The position numbers and the translations under genes are program-made. From UBA2144 sp043819035 (GTDB taxonomy: Bacteria > Patescibacteriota > Gracilibacteria > Peribacterales > Peribacteraceae): a stretch of 12,558 bases of DNA. The stretch covers positions 1 through 12,558 of the forward strand of contig JBDRFD010000075.1 of the NCBI GenBank assembly GCA_043819035.1, written 5' to 3'. Shown here one piece after another: positions 12,426 through 12,558 of this stretch. Every line of letters begins with the position of its first letter. Within the stretch, counting starts at the first letter, position 1. Under the pieces are notes generated by a model, which made no database searches, was not told the DNA's origin, and worked only from the letters and a program-made list of their open reading frames with translations.

Positions 12426-12483
12426 TCTCACGCAAAATGATCATGAAACAGCATCCGGTTTCTCACGCAAAATGATCATGAAA
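12426..12483. repeat. 23-bp direct repeat, two copies 35 bp apart
   Basis: TCTCACGCAAAATGATCATG plus AAA occurs at 12426-12448 and 12461-12483 without mismatch, separated by 12 bp. Each copy holds the palindrome ATGATCAT. They lie between the MscS gene and a possible start at 12514, where paired regulator sites would be expected. Confidence 0.75.
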
Positions 12484-12488
12484 TGAGC

Positions 12489-12516
12489 CATAGGGACACA
12501 TACTTCGTTCCCTATG
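12489..12516 (+). promoter_or_regulatory. Hairpin at the possible start of the next gene
   Basis: CATAGGGA (12489-12496) / TCCCTATG (12509-12516) with a 12-nt loop. The 3' arm includes the ATG at 12514, so it could hide that start or form a leader stem if ATG 12523 is used. Speculative. Confidence 0.4.
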
Positions 12517-12558
12517 ACCACTATGTTCGATGACAGCAATATCCGCTCCATTTCAGAT
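12514..12558 (+). CDS. Possible start of a truncated downstream gene
   Basis: An open frame from ATG 12514 to the window end (MTTMFDDSNIRSISD); ATG 12523 is an equally good start. Fifteen codons are too few to identify a family or prove coding. It is supported only by position after a plausible regulatory spacer and by the lack of a stop. Confidence 0.35.
   Translation, partial: MTTMFDDSNIRSISD

Overview
The window looks like a piece of a small bacterial genome, most likely a Candidate Phyla Radiation (Patescibacteria) member in or near the Peregrinibacteria/Peribacteria. That placement is inferred from gene style and is moderate at best. Supporting observations are a sigma factor with a Planctomycetes-like core, large secreted Cys-rich and coiled-coil proteins, scattered housekeeping genes, repeat-filled intergenic spacers, and almost no Shine-Dalgarno sequences before starts. 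UGA acts as an ordinary stop in several genes, so the Gracilibacteria/SR1 code is not in use.

Left part (1-3225): a same-strand tandem array of at least three paralogous surface or secreted proteins. Only the 3' end of the first is present. Each complete copy has an N-terminal signal or anchor, one or three Cys-rich head modules, an Asp-rich linker, and a long Ala/Tyr/charged C-terminal stalk built on 11-residue (hendecad) repeats. The heads differ almost completely while the stalks are nearly identical in DNA and mosaic between copies, which suggests recombination or gene conversion.

Middle part (3226-7492): a convergent KH-R3H RNA-binding protein (KhpB/Jag-like) and an HU-type DNA-binding protein on the minus strand. 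A small four-helix-bundle (S23/TIGR02436-type) gene lies between inverted purine/pyrimidine repeats. Topoisomerase I (topA) follows, with three C-terminal GR[FY]GPY repeats in place of zinc ribbons.

Right part (7493-12558): a TMTC/GT-C-like membrane protein with C-terminal TPRs, bracketed by a perfect 25-bp inverted repeat. Then come tRNA-Trp(CCA) with a trailer hairpin that contains its CCA end, a minus-strand sigma-70 factor with an extra N-terminal half of about 240 residues carrying HTH-like segments, and a divergently transcribed MscS-type channel. The last bases may begin another gene.

Housekeeping genes for DNA topology (HU, topA), RNA binding (KhpB) and transcription (sigma factor) are interleaved with envelope genes (stalked proteins, GT-C/TPR protein, MscS channel), without an obvious common pathway. 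The least ordinary features are the stalk-protein array, the intergenic inverted repeats that bracket or follow genes, and the sigma factor with its added DNA-binding-like half.
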